This document shows, piece by piece, positions 37,496 to 46,146 of a stretch of 53,469 bases of DNA. Numbering within the stretch: the stretch's first letter is position 1; every line of letters starts with the position of its first letter. Under the pieces are notes generated by a model, which saw nothing but the letters and a program-made list of their open reading frames with translations, searched no databases and was not told the origin of the DNA. The stretch is from Thermoanaerobaculia bacterium (lineage in GTDB: Bacteria; Acidobacteriota; Thermoanaerobaculia; Multivoradales; JAGPDF01), in contig JAGPDF010000029.1 in assembly GCA_018057705.1 (NCBI GenBank), positions 1-53,469 on the forward strand, in the 5' to 3' direction. The translations under genes were made by a program, and so were the position numbers.

Positions 37496-39316
37496 CTAGG
37501 GCTGCCCGAAGAGCGCGGCGACCGCGGCAGCGTGGGCGGCGAGCAGGGCGGCGCGTTTGATCTTGAGGGTCGGGGTGAGCAGCTCCGGGTAGTCCTGCGG
37601 CGTGCCGGGGAGAACGAGGAGCTTCTTCGGCTTCTCGAAGTCGGAGAAGGCGGCGAGCCCGGCGCGGGCCCGCGGCAGGAGCGCCGTGGCCGCGTCCTCG
37701 CCGGCCGCGGCGATCCGGGCGAGCTCGGCGCGATCCACGAAGACCGCCGCGGCCACGAACGGCCGGCCCTCTCCGAACAGCACGGCGCCATGGAACGGCG
37801 CCGTCGAGGCGAGCGCCAGCTCGATCGGCTCCGGCGAGAGCTTCTTGCCTGTGGAGAGCATGATCAGGCTCTTGCAGCGTCCCTCGATGTAGAGGAAACC
37901 CGCTTCGTCGACCCGTCCGAGGTCGCCGGTGCGGAAGAAGCCATCCGCGGTCCAGACCTCCGCTCCGTCCTCTGGCTCGAGGAAACCGGAGAGCAACAGC
38001 GGACCACGCACCTCAAGCTCGCCGTCGGCGCCGAAGTGCACCTCGTGATCGGCTGTGATCCGGCCGGCGCAACCCTGCCGCCGCGGACCGGCGAGCAGGT
38101 TCGAGGAGATCATCCCCGCCGTCTCGCTCATCCCGTAGAGCTCGACCAGGGGGATGCCGAGACTCTCGAAGAACCGGAAGAGCGCCGGCGGGGCCGGCGC
38201 GCCGCCGGCAAACAGGCCGCGTACCCGGCCACCCAGCCGGGCGCGCAGGGCGCGACCGACGAGCCGGTCGGCGAGACGCGTGCCGAGAGCGTCCCCGATC
38301 CGCCGCGAGCCGTCGAGACGCCGGCGCGCGGCGGCTGCGAGCGCCCGGCGCACCGCCCACCGCAAGGGGGGCGGGAGCGCGGCGATCTTCGCCTCGACCC
38401 CGTCGCGCATGCGCTCGTAGACCAGGGGCACGGAGAAGAAGTAGGTCGGGGCGAGAGCGAGGCCGGGCTCGAGCTCTTCCCGCCGGGCCACCATGATCAA
38501 CTCATGCCCCTGCGCCAGGGCGAGGGTGAACTGGGCGTGCCCGGCGATATGCCCGAAGGGCAGGAAGTGGAGACCGACATCGTCCCCGGTGGTCGCCACG
38601 GAGGCCTGACCGGCGTCGAGCGCGTGCACCATCGCGCGCTGCGCAAGACGCACGCCCTTCGACCGCCCGGTGGTGCCGCTGGTGAAGAGGAGCAGAAACG
38701 GGTCCTCCTCCCCGACCGCCGCGGCGAGCGCCGCCATCTCCTCCGGCGCGAGGCCGGGCGCCTCGTCGCCGACGGCAGAGGCGAGCGCAACGACCGGGAG
38801 ACCGGCCGGCACCGAGTCCGGCGCGAGGCGGGCGCCGGTAATGACCGCCGCAAGCCCGGCGGCGATGAGCTCCGGCGCGGCCGGCTGAAGCTTCTCCCAC
38901 TGCGCTGCGGTCGAGACGAAGATCACCCGCGGCGCGACCCGGCGCGCGATCCCGGCCACGGTCTCCGCCCCCAGGCTCGAGAAGACCGCCGCCGGCTCGG
39001 CGCGCAGCAACTGCGTGCCCAGCGCCACCATCTGCCACTCCGGTGAGTTCTCGGCCAGCAGGAGGACGCGCAAGCCCGGCCCGACACCGACCGAGCGCAG
39101 AAGCCGGGCCGCCCGTCCCACTCCGGCCGCGAACGCGCCGCGCGACAGCGTGCACGGCGCGCCGAGCGCACCGCCGTCGCCGGCCGGCGGCTCGAGAAAA
39201 CGCAGAAAACGCCGCTCCGGCTGGCGGCTCGCTGTCGCCACGAGAAGCGCCGGCAGCGTGCGCGCCGCGAAACGGCGAGGCTCGAGTCGAGGGAAATCCT
39301 GCCGCTCGGTCGTCAT
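37496..39316 (-). CDS. AMP-forming long-chain acyl-CoA synthetase-like protein
   Basis: The 606-residue protein belongs to the AMP-binding (ANL) superfamily: A3 loop L-L-F-T-S-G-T-T-G-R-S-K-G-V, later Y-G-M-S-E-T, the hinge region G-F-F-R-T-G-D-L-G and a C-terminal lysine in T-L-K-I-K-R. Length and order fit FadD15-like long-chain fatty-acid:CoA ligases, which activate fatty acids to acyl-CoA through an acyl-adenylate. The ATG overlaps the stop of amrA (ATGA), so it is the last gene of the amrB-amrA series. No other lipid gene is adjacent, and the link with the AmmeMemoRadiSam genes is not explained. Confidence 0.87.
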   Translation of the reverse strand: MTTERQDFPRLEPRRFAARTLPALLVATASRQPERRFLRFLEPPAGDGGALGAPCTLSRGAFAAGVGRAARLLRSVGVGPGLRVLLLAENSPEWQMVALGTQLLRAEPAAVFSSLGAETVAGIARRVAPRVIFVSTAAQWEKLQPAAPELIAAGLAAVITGARLAPDSVPAGLPVVALASAVGDEAPGLAPEEMAALAAAVGEEDPFLLLFTSGTTGRSKGVRLAQRAMVHALDAGQASVATTGDDVGLHFLPFGHIAGHAQFTLALAQGHELIMVARREELEPGLALAPTYFFSVPLVYERMRDGVEAKIAALPPPLRWAVRRALAAAARRRLDGSRRIGDALGTRLADRLVGRALRARLGGRVRGLFAGGAPAPPALFRFFESLGIPLVELYGMSETAGMISSNLLAGPRRQGCAGRITADHEVHFGADGELEVRGPLLLSGFLEPEDGAEVWTADGFFRTGDLGRVDEAGFLYIEGRCKSLIMLSTGKKLSPEPIELALASTAPFHGAVLFGEGRPFVAAAVFVDRAELARIAAAGEDAATALLPRARAGLAAFSDFEKPKKLLVLPGTPQDYPELLTPTLKIKRAALLAAHAAAVAALFGQP

Positions 39317-39945
39317 CTCGAGCCGCGACGACCCCGGCCCGGAAGCGGCGCTGCCGCCTCGCCGCCTCCCAGAGCAGGCCCCACCGCGATCGACTCGGCG
39401 CGGTAGCGGAAGAGGCGCCGGGCCGGCGACCAGCTCCCTGGCCGGAGTCCGGCCTTGCGCTCGAGCTGGGCGACGAACGATTCGGGATCGGGGAGCTGCT
39501 GCCACACCGCCGGCAGGAAGGTCGCGCCATGCCCGTCCTCCTCGAGCACCAGTCCGTCGACTCCGGGCACGAGCGCCGCCAGCAGTTCGGCGCGTCCGCC
39601 GACCGCGAGCGGCTCGGGCGGATGGAGGAGCGTCAACTCGACCGAAAGCTCTGCGAGCTCGTGGGCTTCGACGGGATCGAAGCGCGGGTCGCGCAGGGCG
39701 GCCGCGCGGCCGTTCTCGGCGACGTCGAGCCCGAGCCCCCGCCGCGCCCGGATCGAACCGATGCAGCCGCGTAGCTCGCCTGCGGCGCGCAGCGTGACGA
39801 AGCTCGCGCCGGGCTCGGCGAGTGGCCCCACCATCCACTCCCGCGGCGGGGTGTAGCGACAGCCGCTCGCCGCCGCCACCACCGACTGCCGGGCGATCGT
39901 CGCGAGGGCGGTGCGCGACTCGGGCGAAAGGTCCCACTCAGGCAA
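39313..39945 (-). CDS. amrA: AmmeMemoRadiSam system protein A (AMMECR1-like)
   Basis: The protein (about 210 residues from a TTG overlapping the amrB stop) is the AMMECR1 domain: F-V-T-L-R-x-x-G-E-L-R-G-C-I-G-S with its invariant R-G-C-I-G, the D-P-R-F-D-P-V segment, T-L-L-H-P-P-E-P-L and F-L-P-A-V-W-Q-Q-L-P-D near the end. Its biochemical role is still unsettled; family members occur with Memo and a radical SAM enzyme. A frame open upstream inside amrB is shadow sequence. Sits between amrB and the acyl-CoA synthetase with overlaps on both sides. Confidence 0.9.
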   Translation of the reverse strand: MPEWDLSPESRTALATIARQSVVAAASGCRYTPPREWMVGPLAEPGASFVTLRAAGELRGCIGSIRARRGLGLDVAENGRAAALRDPRFDPVEAHELAELSVELTLLHPPEPLAVGGRAELLAALVPGVDGLVLEEDGHGATFLPAVWQQLPDPESFVAQLERKAGLRPGSWSPARRLFRYRAESIAVGPALGGGEAAAPLPGRGRRGSR

Positions 39946-40732
39946 GGGCGAACGCTCCGTAGCCGACCACCCGGTCTTTTCCGGCCAGGCCGCCGGCGGT
40001 GTCGCCCGAGCTGCGCAGGTCGAGCTCGGAGACGGTGAGTCCGCGGCGTCGCGCGGCGAGCAGCAGACCGCGCAGCGGATTCCTTCCGCAGGCGTCACCG
40101 GCCGCAATGCCGTCCACGTCGAGCGCGACGATGGCGTCGGCCGTCGCCCGGTCGCGCGCGGCGGCGGTCGCAGCGTCGAGGAAGTGCGACAGATCCGTCG
40201 AGACGACGATCAGCGTCTCCTCGCCGCCCCAGAGCCGATCGAGGACCGCAGCCACCTCTTCCGGGGTGGCGTCGCCGACGACGAGCGGCACGAGCTCGAA
40301 GCGCTCGAGCGCGACCTGGAGAAACGGCAGCTCGACCTCGAGCGCATGCTCGCGTTCGTGCGGCAGGTCGGAAACGACGACCTGCGGCAGAGAGGCGAGA
40401 TGGACCGCGGCGTCGGCCGCGACCGGCACGTCGCCCAGCGGCGTCTCGAACGCTTCGGCCACCGGCAGCGCCAGGCCGGCGAACGGCACGAAATGCGACG
40501 GTCCGAGCAGCACGACGCGGTCGATCTCGCCGCGCCCCGACGCGAGCTGATGAAAGGCGCTGCCCGCCACCGGGCCGGAGTAGACGTAGCCGGCGTGCGG
40601 CGCGATGAGCGCCTTCGGGCGCCACCCGAGCGGCGGAGCGGCTGCCGCAAGATGGCCACGGACCTCGGCTTCGAGGCGGCGTGGATCGGCCGGATAGAAA
40701 CTGCCGGCCACGGCCGCAGGACGGACCTTCAT
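39938..40732 (-). CDS. amrB: AmmeMemoRadiSam system protein B (MEMO1-like)
   Basis: The 264-residue protein has the full Memo fold signature: R-P-A-A-V-A-G-S-F-Y-P start, A-P-H-A-G-Y-V-Y-S-G, G-P-S-H-F, S-T-D-L-S-H-F and D-A-C-G. The two histidines and the cysteine known as metal ligands in MEMO1 are present. Memo-type proteins resemble extradiol dioxygenases and bind iron or copper. It starts an operon with amrA and the acyl-CoA synthetase. A 13-bp element identical to one before amrS lies five bases upstream of the ATG. Confidence 0.93.
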   Translation of the reverse strand: MKVRPAAVAGSFYPADPRRLEAEVRGHLAAAAPPLGWRPKALIAPHAGYVYSGPVAGSAFHQLASGRGEIDRVVLLGPSHFVPFAGLALPVAEAFETPLGDVPVAADAAVHLASLPQVVVSDLPHEREHALEVELPFLQVALERFELVPLVVGDATPEEVAAVLDRLWGGEETLIVVSTDLSHFLDAATAAARDRATADAIVALDVDGIAAGDACGRNPLRGLLLAARRRGLTVSELDLRSSGDTAGGLAGKDRVVGYGAFALA

Positions 40733-40737
40733 GTCTG

Positions 40738-40750
40738 GAGGATACTCCTC
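40738..40750 (-). promoter_or_regulatory. Shared 13-bp element GAGGAGTATCCTC before amrB
   Basis: Read toward the gene, GAGGAGTATCCTC ends five bases before the amrB ATG. The identical 13-mer, at the same spacing, precedes amrS (41545-41557). It is an inverted repeat (GAGGA/TCCTC) and contains a -10-like TATCCT at positions -12 to -7 from the ATG. Confidence 0.55.
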
Positions 40751-40795
40751 CCGAAGCCGGCGAGAGAGGCTGAGCCTCGGGCACCGTTGCGACGA

Positions 40796-41440
40796 TCAGG
40801 GCTCCCCTGCCGTCGCCTCCCTGGCAGCGCCGAGAGTCACCGTTCGTGGAGCCGGGAGGAGAGCTCCCGGGACGGGCTCCCCGGCGAGACGATAGAGGGC
40901 TCGACTCGCGATCCGTTCCGCGGCGGCGCGGGGAGTCCCGGGCCCGCCACCCGGCTGGAGAGTCACGGTCAGCTCGAGATCGCGCCAGCCGACTTTGAGC
41001 ATCCGCAGCTCACCGCCCGCCCACCAGGCGATGTCGCCCACGCCGGAGACTGCGGAGAGGTCGCCGGTGGACAGTCGCCGCAGCATCGGCAGCGCGGCCT
41101 CGAGCTTGCGTCGCACCGTCGCTGGGCTCGCGAACCGGCGGACTTCGAGCGCCGCGTCGAGGATCGCGCCGGGTCCGTGACCGTAGGCGCAGCGCGCGAA
41201 CTCCGCTCCCGAGCTCGCGTCGAGCGGCCCGCTCAACTGGCCGATTTCGCGATCGGGCAGCTCGTCCGCAGCCTCCGAAGGCGGAAAGAGGGCGCAGGCG
41301 TCGAACGTCTCCGGGCCCCGCGGACCGGTGAAGGGGGCCCCGTCCGACCCGGCGCCGCAGGCGAGGATCAGAGCGGGGAGAACGCCGAGCAGGGGAAGAA
41401 ACGCGAACCGAGGGGCCGAGCGATGGGGGCCGTAGCGCAC
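40796..41440 (-). CDS. Hypothetical lipoprotein between amrB and amrS
   Basis: The protein (about 214 residues) has a signal sequence ending L-I-L-A-C-G, a good lipobox. The mature part carries two cysteines (D-A-C-A-L-F-P and A-R-C-A-Y-G) spaced as in DUF3558-like lipoproteins, and W-W-A-G-G-E-L in the middle. I cannot assign a function. GTG at 41440 is preferred to a TTG three codons earlier because a TAGATT box ends seven bases before it. It lies between the divergent amrS and amrB; amrB has its own element, so co-transcription is uncertain. Confidence 0.65.
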   Translation of the reverse strand: MRYGPHRSAPRFAFLPLLGVLPALILACGAGSDGAPFTGPRGPETFDACALFPPSEAADELPDREIGQLSGPLDASSGAEFARCAYGHGPGAILDAALEVRRFASPATVRRKLEAALPMLRRLSTGDLSAVSGVGDIAWWAGGELRMLKVGWRDLELTVTLQPGGGPGTPRAAAERIASRALYRLAGEPVPGALLPAPRTVTLGAAREATAGEP

Positions 41441-41447
41441 GCCGCAC

Positions 41448-41453
41448 AATCTA
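41448..41453 (-). promoter_or_regulatory. -10-like TAGATT before the lipoprotein gene
   Basis: On the minus strand TAGATT lies at -13 to -8 from the GTG start. Same near-leaderless layout as at the sigma, cupin, amrB and amrS genes. Confidence 0.35.
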
Positions 41454-41544
41454 TCGGATGCCGCCCCGCTTGCGCAGGCTCGCTCGCGAGCCGCCCGGCA
41501 GCGCGATCGGCCGCGCAGTGCCGGTACGGGAAAGATGCCGGGGA

Positions 41545-41557
41545 GAGGAGTATCCTC
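41545..41557 (+). promoter_or_regulatory. Shared 13-bp element GAGGAGTATCCTC before amrS
   Basis: Identical in sequence and in distance to the ATG (five bases) to the element before amrB. Either a common operator or a shared -10/leader element; it could coordinate the split AmmeMemoRadiSam genes. Confidence 0.55.
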
Positions 41558-41562
41558 GAGGC

Positions 41563-42687
41563 ATGGCCGACGCTCCCCTCGCGGCTTCGTTTCCCAACCC
41601 CTTCAGCCATCCCACGCGATACTGGCACCGGCTGGACGACGGACGCGCGCAGTGCGACGTCTGTCCGCGCTTCTGCAAGTTGCGCGACGGCCAGCGCGGG
41701 CTCTGCTTCGTGCGCGCCGCCGCGAACGGCGAGATCGTGCTCGCGAGCTGGGGGCGTTCGTCGGGATTCTGCGTCGACCCGATCGAGAAGAAGCCGCTCG
41801 CCCACTATCTGCCCGGCACGCCGATCCTCTCGTTCGGCACCGCGGGCTGCAATCTGGCCTGCGATTTCTGCCAGAACTGGGACATCTCGAAGTCACGCGA
41901 GACCGACACCCTCGCCGACGCCGCGACACCGGAGACGATCGCGCGCGCCGCGAAGGAGCTCGGCTGCCGCGCGATGGCGTTCACCTACAACGATCCGACG
42001 GTCTTTCTCGAGTACGCCATCGATGTCGCCGACGCCTGTCACGCCGTGGGGATCGCGGCCGTGGCGGTGACCGCCGGCTACATCTGCCCCGAACCGCGCC
42101 GCGAGCTCTACGCCCACCTCGACGCGGCGAACGTCGACTTGAAGGCCTTCACCGAGGAGTTCTACAGGAAGATCTGCCACGGGCATCTCGAGCCGGTGAA
42201 GGAGACGCTCGTCTACCTCGCGCACGAGACCTCCGTCTGGTTCGAGATCACCACCCTCCTCATTCCGGGCGAGAACGACTCCGACGGCGAGCTCGACGCC
42301 ATGTCGCGCTGGATCGTGGAGGCACTCGGCCCCGACGTGCCGCTCCACTTCACCGCCTTCCATCCCGACTACCGGATGCTCGACCACCGGCCCACGCCGC
42401 CCGCGACACTCACCCGGGCGCGGCAGATCGCGCTGGCGAACGGACTGCACTACGTCTACACCGGCAACGTCCGCGACGCGACCGGCGGCTCGACCTGGTG
42501 CCCGGGCTGCGGCGCGCGCGTCATCGGCCGCGACGGCTACGAGATCACTGCCTGGAACCTCGCGAGTCCTCTCGACTCGGGCGCCTGCGCCGCCTGCGGC
42601 ACGAAGATCCCGGGCAGGTTCGAAGCGCGCCCCGGAACCTGGGGCGCGCGCCGGCAACCGGTGCGCCTCTCGACCTTCGCGACGTAG
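41563..42687 (+). CDS. amrS: AmmeMemoRadiSam system radical SAM enzyme
   Basis: The 374-residue protein carries the radical SAM cluster motif G-C-N-L-A-C-D-F-C-Q-N-W (C-x3-C-x2-C), an N-terminal C-D-V-C-P-R-F-C-K-L cysteine group and a C-terminal zinc-ribbon-like pair (C-P-G-C and C-A-A-C). Other conserved stretches are F-T-Y-N-D-P-T-V-F-L-E-Y, P-G-E-N-D-S and H-F-T-A-F-H-P-D-Y-R-M. Together with amrA and amrB it completes the AmmeMemoRadiSam trio, whose substrate is not established. It is divergent from the lipoprotein and amrB genes. Confidence 0.93.
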   Translation: MADAPLAASFPNPFSHPTRYWHRLDDGRAQCDVCPRFCKLRDGQRGLCFVRAAANGEIVLASWGRSSGFCVDPIEKKPLAHYLPGTPILSFGTAGCNLACDFCQNWDISKSRETDTLADAATPETIARAAKELGCRAMAFTYNDPTVFLEYAIDVADACHAVGIAAVAVTAGYICPEPRRELYAHLDAANVDLKAFTEEFYRKICHGHLEPVKETLVYLAHETSVWFEITTLLIPGENDSDGELDAMSRWIVEALGPDVPLHFTAFHPDYRMLDHRPTPPATLTRARQIALANGLHYVYTGNVRDATGGSTWCPGCGARVIGRDGYEITAWNLASPLDSGACAACGTKIPGRFEARPGTWGARRQPVRLSTFAT

Positions 42688-42733
42688 AAGTCTCCCGGCC
42701 ACGGGGTCCGCAGAGCGATACTCTCGCCCTACC

Positions 42734-43186
42734 ATGCCGCGAATCCTGGTCGATGCCGATGCCTGTCCGGTGAAGGAGGAGGTTTATCGCGTCGCGCGGC
42801 GGCTGGGCGTGCCGGTCGTCGTCGTGGCGAACAGCCGGATGCAGGTACCTCTCGCCGCGGCGATCGAGTTGAAGGTCGTGGCGAGCGGCCAGCTCGACGA
42901 TGTCGACGACTGGATCGCCGAACGCGCCGGCCCGGACGACATCGTCGTCTCCGCCGACATCCGGCTCGCCGCCCGCTGTCTCGCGGCCGGCGCGCAGGTG
43001 CTCGGGCCCGACGGCCGGGCGTTCACCGAAGAGGGCATCGGCTCGGCGCTCGCGACCCGCGAGTTGATGGCCGGGCTGCGCGAGCTGGGGACGATCTCCG
43101 GCGGTCCAAAGCCGTTCGCGCCGCAGGATCGGTCGCGCTTCCTGCACGCCCTCGACGAGGCCGTCCGAGAAGCTCGCCGGCGTTAG
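42734..43186 (+). CDS. YaiI/YqxD family protein (UPF0178)
   Basis: The 150-residue protein has the family's start I-L-V-D-A-D-A-C-P-V-K and later D-I-V-V-S-A-D-I-R-L-A and G-P-K-P-F-A-P-Q-D-R-S-R-F, and matches the usual length of about 150. The acidic residues suggest a PIN-like nuclease fold, but no activity is established. It follows amrS by 46 bp; a TACTCT box ends nine bases before the ATG, so it may have its own promoter. Confidence 0.9.
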   Translation: MPRILVDADACPVKEEVYRVARRLGVPVVVVANSRMQVPLAAAIELKVVASGQLDDVDDWIAERAGPDDIVVSADIRLAARCLAAGAQVLGPDGRAFTEEGIGSALATRELMAGLRELGTISGGPKPFAPQDRSRFLHALDEAVREARRR

Positions 43187-43226
43187 GGCAGCCCGGTTCG
43201 CAGAATCCCGACGGCCGTCGCCCCGC

Positions 43227-45383
43227 TCAGGGCACCGCGCTCGACCAGGCGCTCGTGTCGCCGGTGCCGAAGCCGTCGTTGAAGAGCGGCCCCTCCACGA
43301 CCTGGCTCGACGTCGCGGCGTAGTTGTCGAGCGACGTCGCTTCGCCGAAGCCGGCGGCCGGAAGCGCCGCGGCGACGGCGACGAAACCGGCACCCGGAGC
43401 GCTGACCGGGCCCGGATGCGTCGCGACGATGGCAAACGTGACCGCCGCCCCGGGCGGCAGTGCGATCGCGGCATCGAGGCCCCCGGCGCCGCTCGCCGGG
43501 CAGACTCCGCCGCCAGTCCCGCCGCAGGTCCAGCTGACGTCCTGGAGGTCGCGCAGGCTCGGCAGCACCGCGCGCGCCCCGGCCAGTGTTCCGCCGGCGT
43601 TCGCGACCGCGAGCGTCGCCGCGAAAGGCGCCTGCTCGGGGATCTCGGCCGGCAGGGCAAGCGTGGCGACGAGGTCCGACGACCCCGACTCGCCGCAGCC
43701 GGTGGCGGCGGCAGATGTGGAGCAGAAGTCGCAGGCGTCGCCGGCGCCGTCGCTGTCGGCATCGGGTTGGGCGAGCGGCGAGACGTTGGGCGGATTGAAG
43801 ATCACCGGGCAGTTGTCGGCGCCGTTGGCGTAGCCGTCACCGTCGAAGTCGGCGTCCTTGGGCAGGCCATCGTGCACCGGGAAGCCGCCGCTCACGGCGA
43901 GGCGCGCCGGCCGGCAGGTCGGTTCGCCGGCGAGCACGTCGGAACAGAAGAACGCCGGGTAGGAGGCCGAGTTCGCGAGCTGGAGGGTGGCGTAGTCGCT
44001 GCTGATCTCGCTCGTCAGGCAGAGCCGCAGGTCACGCCCGCACACCTGGATCGCGGCGTCTGCGCAAGCCGCTCCCGTCCATACGGCGAGAACCGCCTCC
44101 TCGCCGAGGAGAGCCTTGCCGGCGCGCAGCACCAGGGCCACCTGGCTCGAGCCGGCCTCGATCACGGCGCGGTAGGGCTCGCGCCCGGCGCGGTCGAAGA
44201 CGACGACGTCGCCCTTGCGGCCGACGGCGAGCTGGCCGATCTCGTCGTCCATCGCGCCGGCCACCGCGGCGTTGAGCGTCGCCGCCTCGAACAGATCGCG
44301 GTCGGAGAGCCGCCCCGCCAGGTGGCGCCGGTTGTAGGCGTCCGCGCAGCGCAGCTCGCGCAGCAGGGTCGCCGATCCGGTGACGATCCAGTCGCTGCCG
44401 AGGGCGAGCGGTACACCGCGGCGGGCGAGGTCGGTCACCGGCGCGGTACGGCCGTAGAGCGCCAGATTGCTGCGCGGCGACCAGACGAGAGTCGAACCCG
44501 CCGCGGCCATCTCTGCGACATCCGGCGCCGTGATGCCGATGCCCCTCGCGATGAGCGCGCCGTCGATCTCGTCGACGCCGCCGGCCACTCCACTGCTGTC
44601 CGAGGCGCAGACGAACTCGTTCGCCGCAGTGGCGTCGATGCCCTCGGCGAGGACCATCCAGAACGGTTGGCCGGGCGCCGGCGCGGGCAGCGCTCCATAG
44701 GCGCAGCTGCCGTCGAGGCGGGTACCGCCGGTGTCGTTGAAGGGGAAGGCGTCATCGTCCCAGAACGGGCTCGAAAGGCCCTCGAGATTCGCAGTGTCGA
44801 GGTTGCGCACGAGTCCGGCCGGGCCGACCTGACCGCGCATCGCGGTCGTGCCGGCCATGAGGTGGCGCAACTCCCCCCAGCGCTGCTGGGTGACCGAGGC
44901 GGCTCCCAGGACGTCGATCTGGGAGTGTCCGTTCTGACCCAGCCGCCAGTCGTGGCGATGCTCGAAGCGCTCGTCGCCCCAATCGGCGGGCAGGTTCTGC
45001 GCATAGTTCAGAAAATCGACGCCGTTCACCAGGCCGGGGGAGATGACGCCATCGAGGCAGTCGATGCGGGTCGCCGTGGCGTAGCCGGGCGATGCCGAGC
45101 AGTCGCAGGCGGCGCAGACGATCGTGCCCGCCGCATCGAGCAGCAGATGGCCGTTCTCGAGCACTTCGCCGGGCGCGAGCACGGTACCGCGCATGAGGAG
45201 CCCGGCGTCGCCCGCGGTCGCGGCGCAGACGCCCGAGGGCGCGGGCGGCGGCGGCGCCGGACATACCGTGGCGAGCGCGGGCAGATGGCCGAGGAGGGCG
45301 AGCGCCGTCCAGGCGGGCGCGGCGGCGCGCCGCGGGACGAAACGGTGCCGACGGACTGCCATCGTTCGCAGGTCTGCGGACAT
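43227..45383 (-). CDS. Secreted amidohydrolase-like pseudoenzyme with TSP3-type calcium repeats and GFGTGD C-terminus
   Basis: The 718-residue protein has a signal region (about 10-35) and an amidohydrolase fold (about 50-430). Expected metal ligands are missing: the H-x-H after I-S-P-G-L-V-N reads G-V-D-F (near residue 118), the histidine before L-A-E-G-I-D is Val, and the one in the following strand is Gly. Only L-G-S-D-W is kept. Then come thrombospondin-3-like loops (D-A-D-F-D-G-D-G-Y, D-N-C-P, D-A-D-S-D-G-A-G-D-A-C-D), a beta-sandwich-like region and the end L-F-N-D-G-F-G-T-G-D-T-S-A-W-S-S-A-V-P. Probably a secreted binding or structural protein. Confidence 0.82.
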   Translation of the reverse strand: MSADLRTMAVRRHRFVPRRAAAPAWTALALLGHLPALATVCPAPPPPAPSGVCAATAGDAGLLMRGTVLAPGEVLENGHLLLDAAGTIVCAACDCSASPGYATATRIDCLDGVISPGLVNGVDFLNYAQNLPADWGDERFEHRHDWRLGQNGHSQIDVLGAASVTQQRWGELRHLMAGTTAMRGQVGPAGLVRNLDTANLEGLSSPFWDDDAFPFNDTGGTRLDGSCAYGALPAPAPGQPFWMVLAEGIDATAANEFVCASDSSGVAGGVDEIDGALIARGIGITAPDVAEMAAAGSTLVWSPRSNLALYGRTAPVTDLARRGVPLALGSDWIVTGSATLLRELRCADAYNRRHLAGRLSDRDLFEAATLNAAVAGAMDDEIGQLAVGRKGDVVVFDRAGREPYRAVIEAGSSQVALVLRAGKALLGEEAVLAVWTGAACADAAIQVCGRDLRLCLTSEISSDYATLQLANSASYPAFFCSDVLAGEPTCRPARLAVSGGFPVHDGLPKDADFDGDGYANGADNCPVIFNPPNVSPLAQPDADSDGAGDACDFCSTSAAATGCGESGSSDLVATLALPAEIPEQAPFAATLAVANAGGTLAGARAVLPSLRDLQDVSWTCGGTGGGVCPASGAGGLDAAIALPPGAAVTFAIVATHPGPVSAPGAGFVAVAAALPAAGFGEATSLDNYAATSSQVVEGPLFNDGFGTGDTSAWSSAVP

Positions 45384-45471
45384 ACGCGTTCTCCGGGTTC
45401 TTTGCGGCGCAGTCTCGCACAATCGGATCCGGCCCGGTGCGATCGCACCCACCGGGGCGACCGCTCCCGGA

Positions 45472-46101
45472 CTAGGGCAGGCGCCGGGCCACCGGCGCTT
45501 CGGCGAGGATCTCGTCGAGTCGGGTGATGACGTCGCCGCCCGCGAGGCGCTGCGCGGGCAGGTAGGCGACCAGCCAGCCGGAGGTGGTTTCGGGCAGCAC
45601 TTTCACCCGATGCGCGTCGGTGATCGGCGTGCCGAACGGCCCCGCGGCGTCGGCGAGGAGGGGCTTGCCGGCGAGGTCGAGCGGGCCGCGCATCGAATCG
45701 AGGATCTCGCCCGGGAGGCCGGAGCGCAGCGTGACCGGAAAGTCGAACGAGCCATCGCGCATCATGCACGACGGCACCTTGAGCTCGATCGAGAGCTGAT
45801 TGTTCAGGTCGACCAGGGGATGGATGCCCGGCAGCGCCTCGCCCTTGAGCAGGCGGCGCACCAGCGCCTCCGAAGAGGGCCGGTAGCGCGCCGGATCGGT
45901 GCCGGCCGCCTTGAACAGCCGCCGCAGCGCGGTCACCGTCGGATCCTCACCGAGCTCGGCCGGGGTCCACTCGGCGCGCAACTGCGTCGCGGCCCGCTCC
46001 CGCCGCGCGGCAAGCGCGGGCTCGCCCTCGCCGGTGGCTTCGAGGTGGATCCAGCAGAGCTCCCAACCCGGCAGGGCGACGGCGAACGAGGGTGCGCTCA
46101 T
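45472..46101 (-). CDS. B3/4 (tRNA-editing-like) domain protein
   Basis: The 209-residue protein matches the stand-alone B3/4 domain family, related to the B3/B4 domain of phenylalanyl-tRNA synthetase beta: Y-R-P-S-S-E-A-L-V-R-R-L-L-K-G and L-P-G-I-H-P-L-V-D-L-N-N are the family hallmarks, followed by S-C-M-M-R-D-G. Proposed roles include editing or amino-acid/tRNA recognition, but stand-alone members are poorly characterised. No signal peptide, so cytosolic, unlike both neighbours. Confidence 0.85.
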   Translation of the reverse strand: MSAPSFAVALPGWELCWIHLEATGEGEPALAARRERAATQLRAEWTPAELGEDPTVTALRRLFKAAGTDPARYRPSSEALVRRLLKGEALPGIHPLVDLNNQLSIELKVPSCMMRDGSFDFPVTLRSGLPGEILDSMRGPLDLAGKPLLADAAGPFGTPITDAHRVKVLPETTSGWLVAYLPAQRLAGGDVITRLDEILAEAPVARRLP

Positions 46102-46146
46102 GCCGCGGATTCTCTCACCGCCGGCCCGGCCGCACTCGCTGGCGAA

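Noticed and set aside
43209-43220. 12-bp perfect palindrome CGACGGCCGTCG as a terminator
   Set aside because: It leaves no room for a loop and has no T-run; with GC-rich sequence such palindromes arise by chance.
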